Below, in pieces: positions 12,985 through 13,955 of a stretch of 13,955 bases of DNA. Position 1 is the first letter of the stretch, and each line of letters opens with the position of its first letter. Source of the stretch: Nitrospirota bacterium (GTDB lineage Bacteria; Patescibacteriota; Gracilibacteria; UBA1369; LOWO2-01-FULL-3). The notes beneath the pieces were generated by a model that was not told the DNA's origin, did not search any database, and saw nothing but the letters and a program-made list of their open reading frames with translations. Both the position numbers and the translations under genes were made by a program. The stretch spans positions 1 to 13,955 of the forward strand of contig JAACEU010000003.1 of assembly GCA_011682355.1 (NCBI GenBank). The letters are read 5' to 3'.

Positions 12985-13955
12985 ATGTTCTTAAAAAAAG
13001 TGAAAAAACCGATCGTGGGGTTGGCGCCGATGGATGGCGTTACTGATGCTGTATTTCGATATATGGTTTGTCTGCATAGTCGGCCGTCTTTCGTGATGAC
13101 GGAGTTTGTGAATGTGGATGGGTTGGCGCGCGGAGCGGTGAAGAAGATTCCGGCGTTTATTTTTGATGAAATTGAACGCCCGATTGTGGCTCAGATTTTT
13201 GGGGTGGAGGTGGATAGTTTTTACAAGGCGGCTGTTTTGGTATGTGCTTTGGGATTTGACGGGGTGGATATAAATATGGGCTGTCCCGCGAAGAAGGTTG
13301 AAAAGAAAGGCTCGGGGGCCGGTCTGATAAAGACCCCCGAATTGGCGAAAGATATTATTTGGGCTGTGAAGAGGGGTGTGAACGACTGGGAGAATGGTGT
13401 TAGTTTGGAAGAGGCGGGCGTACATAGTAAGGTGATCTCGGAGTGCAAGGTGGTTCACCCCGCCTATGGCGGGGGGTCTTCGATTGGCAAGCGCGTTAAG
13501 ATTCCGGTTTCTGTGAAGACGAGGATTGGCTATGACAAGCCGGTGACGGAGGAATGGATCCCTATTCTACTTGAAGCCGGAGTGGATGCTGTGAGTTTGC
13601 ATGGGCGGACATTGAAGCAGATGTATGGTGGGGAGGCGGACTGGGATGAGATCGCGAAGGCGGCTTTGATATGCAGGAAGGCGGGGGTAATGATAATAGG
13701 AAACGGTGATGTGAAGTCCATGGATGACGCCGAGACAAAGATTCATGAATATGGAGTTGATGGTGTGATGGCCGGAAGAGCCGTGATGGGAAATCCATGG
13801 TTTTTTGGAGGTGATGAGCCTAGAGTCGAGGACCGAATTCAAGCCGCAAAAGATCATTTGAAATATTTTGAGAAATTTTTGGGAAAACATTTGGCTTATC
13901 ACACTGTGAAGAAACACCTGGGTTGGTACTTGAAAGGATTTGATGGGGCGAGGGA
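12985..13955 (+). CDS. dus: tRNA-dihydrouridine synthase (3' end beyond window)
   Basis: The frame opens at the ATG at 12985 and runs without a stop to the window end (323 full codons). It is an FMN TIM-barrel enzyme that reduces specific uridines in tRNA to dihydrouridine. Visible motifs are GLAPMDGVTDAVFR near the N-terminus (flavin site), MTEFV, VAQIFG, DINMGCPAKKVEKKGSGAGL with the catalytic cysteine C100, VSVKTRIGYD with the flavin lysine K178, LHGRT, IIGNGDV and MAGRAVMGNPWFF. The INMGCPAKKV form is DusB-like. Between AVKRGV (about 132) and VKIPVSVKTR (171) there are about 38 residues where many Dus proteins have almost none. Part of this, HPAYGGGSS, is encoded by a GC-rich palindrome. 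No Shine-Dalgarno site precedes the start. Confidence 0.93.
   Translation, partial: MFLKKVKKPIVGLAPMDGVTDAVFRYMVCLHSRPSFVMTEFVNVDGLARGAVKKIPAFIFDEIERPIVAQIFGVEVDSFYKAAVLVCALGFDGVDINMGCPAKKVEKKGSGAGLIKTPELAKDIIWAVKRGVNDWENGVSLEEAGVHSKVISECKVVHPAYGGGSSIGKRVKIPVSVKTRIGYDKPVTEEWIPILLEAGVDAVSLHGRTLKQMYGGEADWDEIAKAALICRKAGVMIIGNGDVKSMDDAETKIHEYGVDGVMAGRAVMGNPWFFGGDEPRVEDRIQAAKDHLKYFEKFLGKHLAYHTVKKHLGWYLKGFDGAR
13458..13474. repeat. GC-rich palindrome inside the dus coding region
   Basis: CCCCGCC (13458-13464) and GGCGGGG (13468-13474) form a perfect 7-bp stem with a three-base TAT loop. The DNA is in frame and codes for part of HPAYGGG within an insertion of the protein. It looks like a small dispersed palindromic element more than like normal coding sequence, but the window has only this copy. 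Confidence 0.6.

Noticed and set aside
13312-13340. Inverted repeat TCGGGGG...CCCCCGA in dus as a second inserted element
   Set aside because: It encodes the conserved part of Dus after the catalytic loop (GSGAGLIKTPEL), so it is more likely chance pairing of ordinary codons than an insertion.
1-13955. Recoded TGA (TGA = glycine), as in Gracilibacteria
   Set aside because: Conserved glycines of Xfp, Dus and IlvE are not at TGA codons, and TGA ends genes at tight overlaps (for example ATGA at 1226-1229).
1-13955. CRISPR array, transposase or integrase
   Set aside because: No regularly spaced direct repeats with unique spacers and no recognisable recombinase frame were found; the only tandem array is the coding 33-bp repeat.

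Overview
The window looks like a piece of a Patescibacteria (CPR) chromosome, perhaps Peregrinibacteria-like. This is inferred, not proven. The signs are fermentative metabolism built on phosphoketolase, very large Cys-containing beta-helix surface proteins, SLH proteins with long acidic linkers, many small toxin-antitoxin genes, and translation starts that almost all lack a Shine-Dalgarno site. TGA is used as a stop, so the TGA=Gly code of Gracilibacteria/Absconditabacteria is not in use.

Bases 1-2250 are visibly A+T-rich and accessory in character. They hold the 5' part of an MNT-type nucleotidyltransferase gene cut by the left edge, a small four-helix membrane protein gene lying between two inverted copies of a roughly 27-bp sequence, a Phd/YefM-RelE-type toxin-antitoxin pair on the + strand, and a ribbon-helix-helix/RelE (HigB-2-like) pair on the - strand. 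The two pairs converge with only 22 bp between them.

Bases 2200-6260 hold more core-like genes. These are yajQ (DUF520), a secreted acidic protein with three SLH-like segments and a 33-bp tandem repeat, a divergently transcribed 87-aa orphan, a class IV aminotransferase (IlvE-like) directly downstream of a small membrane protein gene, and a tRNA-Tyr(GUA) with encoded CCA.

Bases 6260-12904 hold two large - strand genes: xfp (787-aa phosphoketolase) and, upstream of it, a 1400-aa secreted beta-helix surface protein with Ig-like and calcium-site-like segments. The right edge carries the start of a tRNA-dihydrouridine synthase gene, open at the window end, with an in-frame GC-rich palindrome inside an unusual insertion.

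The genes do not form one pathway. Xfp makes acetyl-phosphate from pentose or hexose phosphates, which is the central energy step visible here. The SLH protein and the beta-helix protein belong to the cell envelope. YajQ, tRNA-Tyr and Dus serve nucleic-acid binding or translation. The left end is a toxin-antitoxin-rich patch. No CRISPR array, transposase, integrase or origin is visible.
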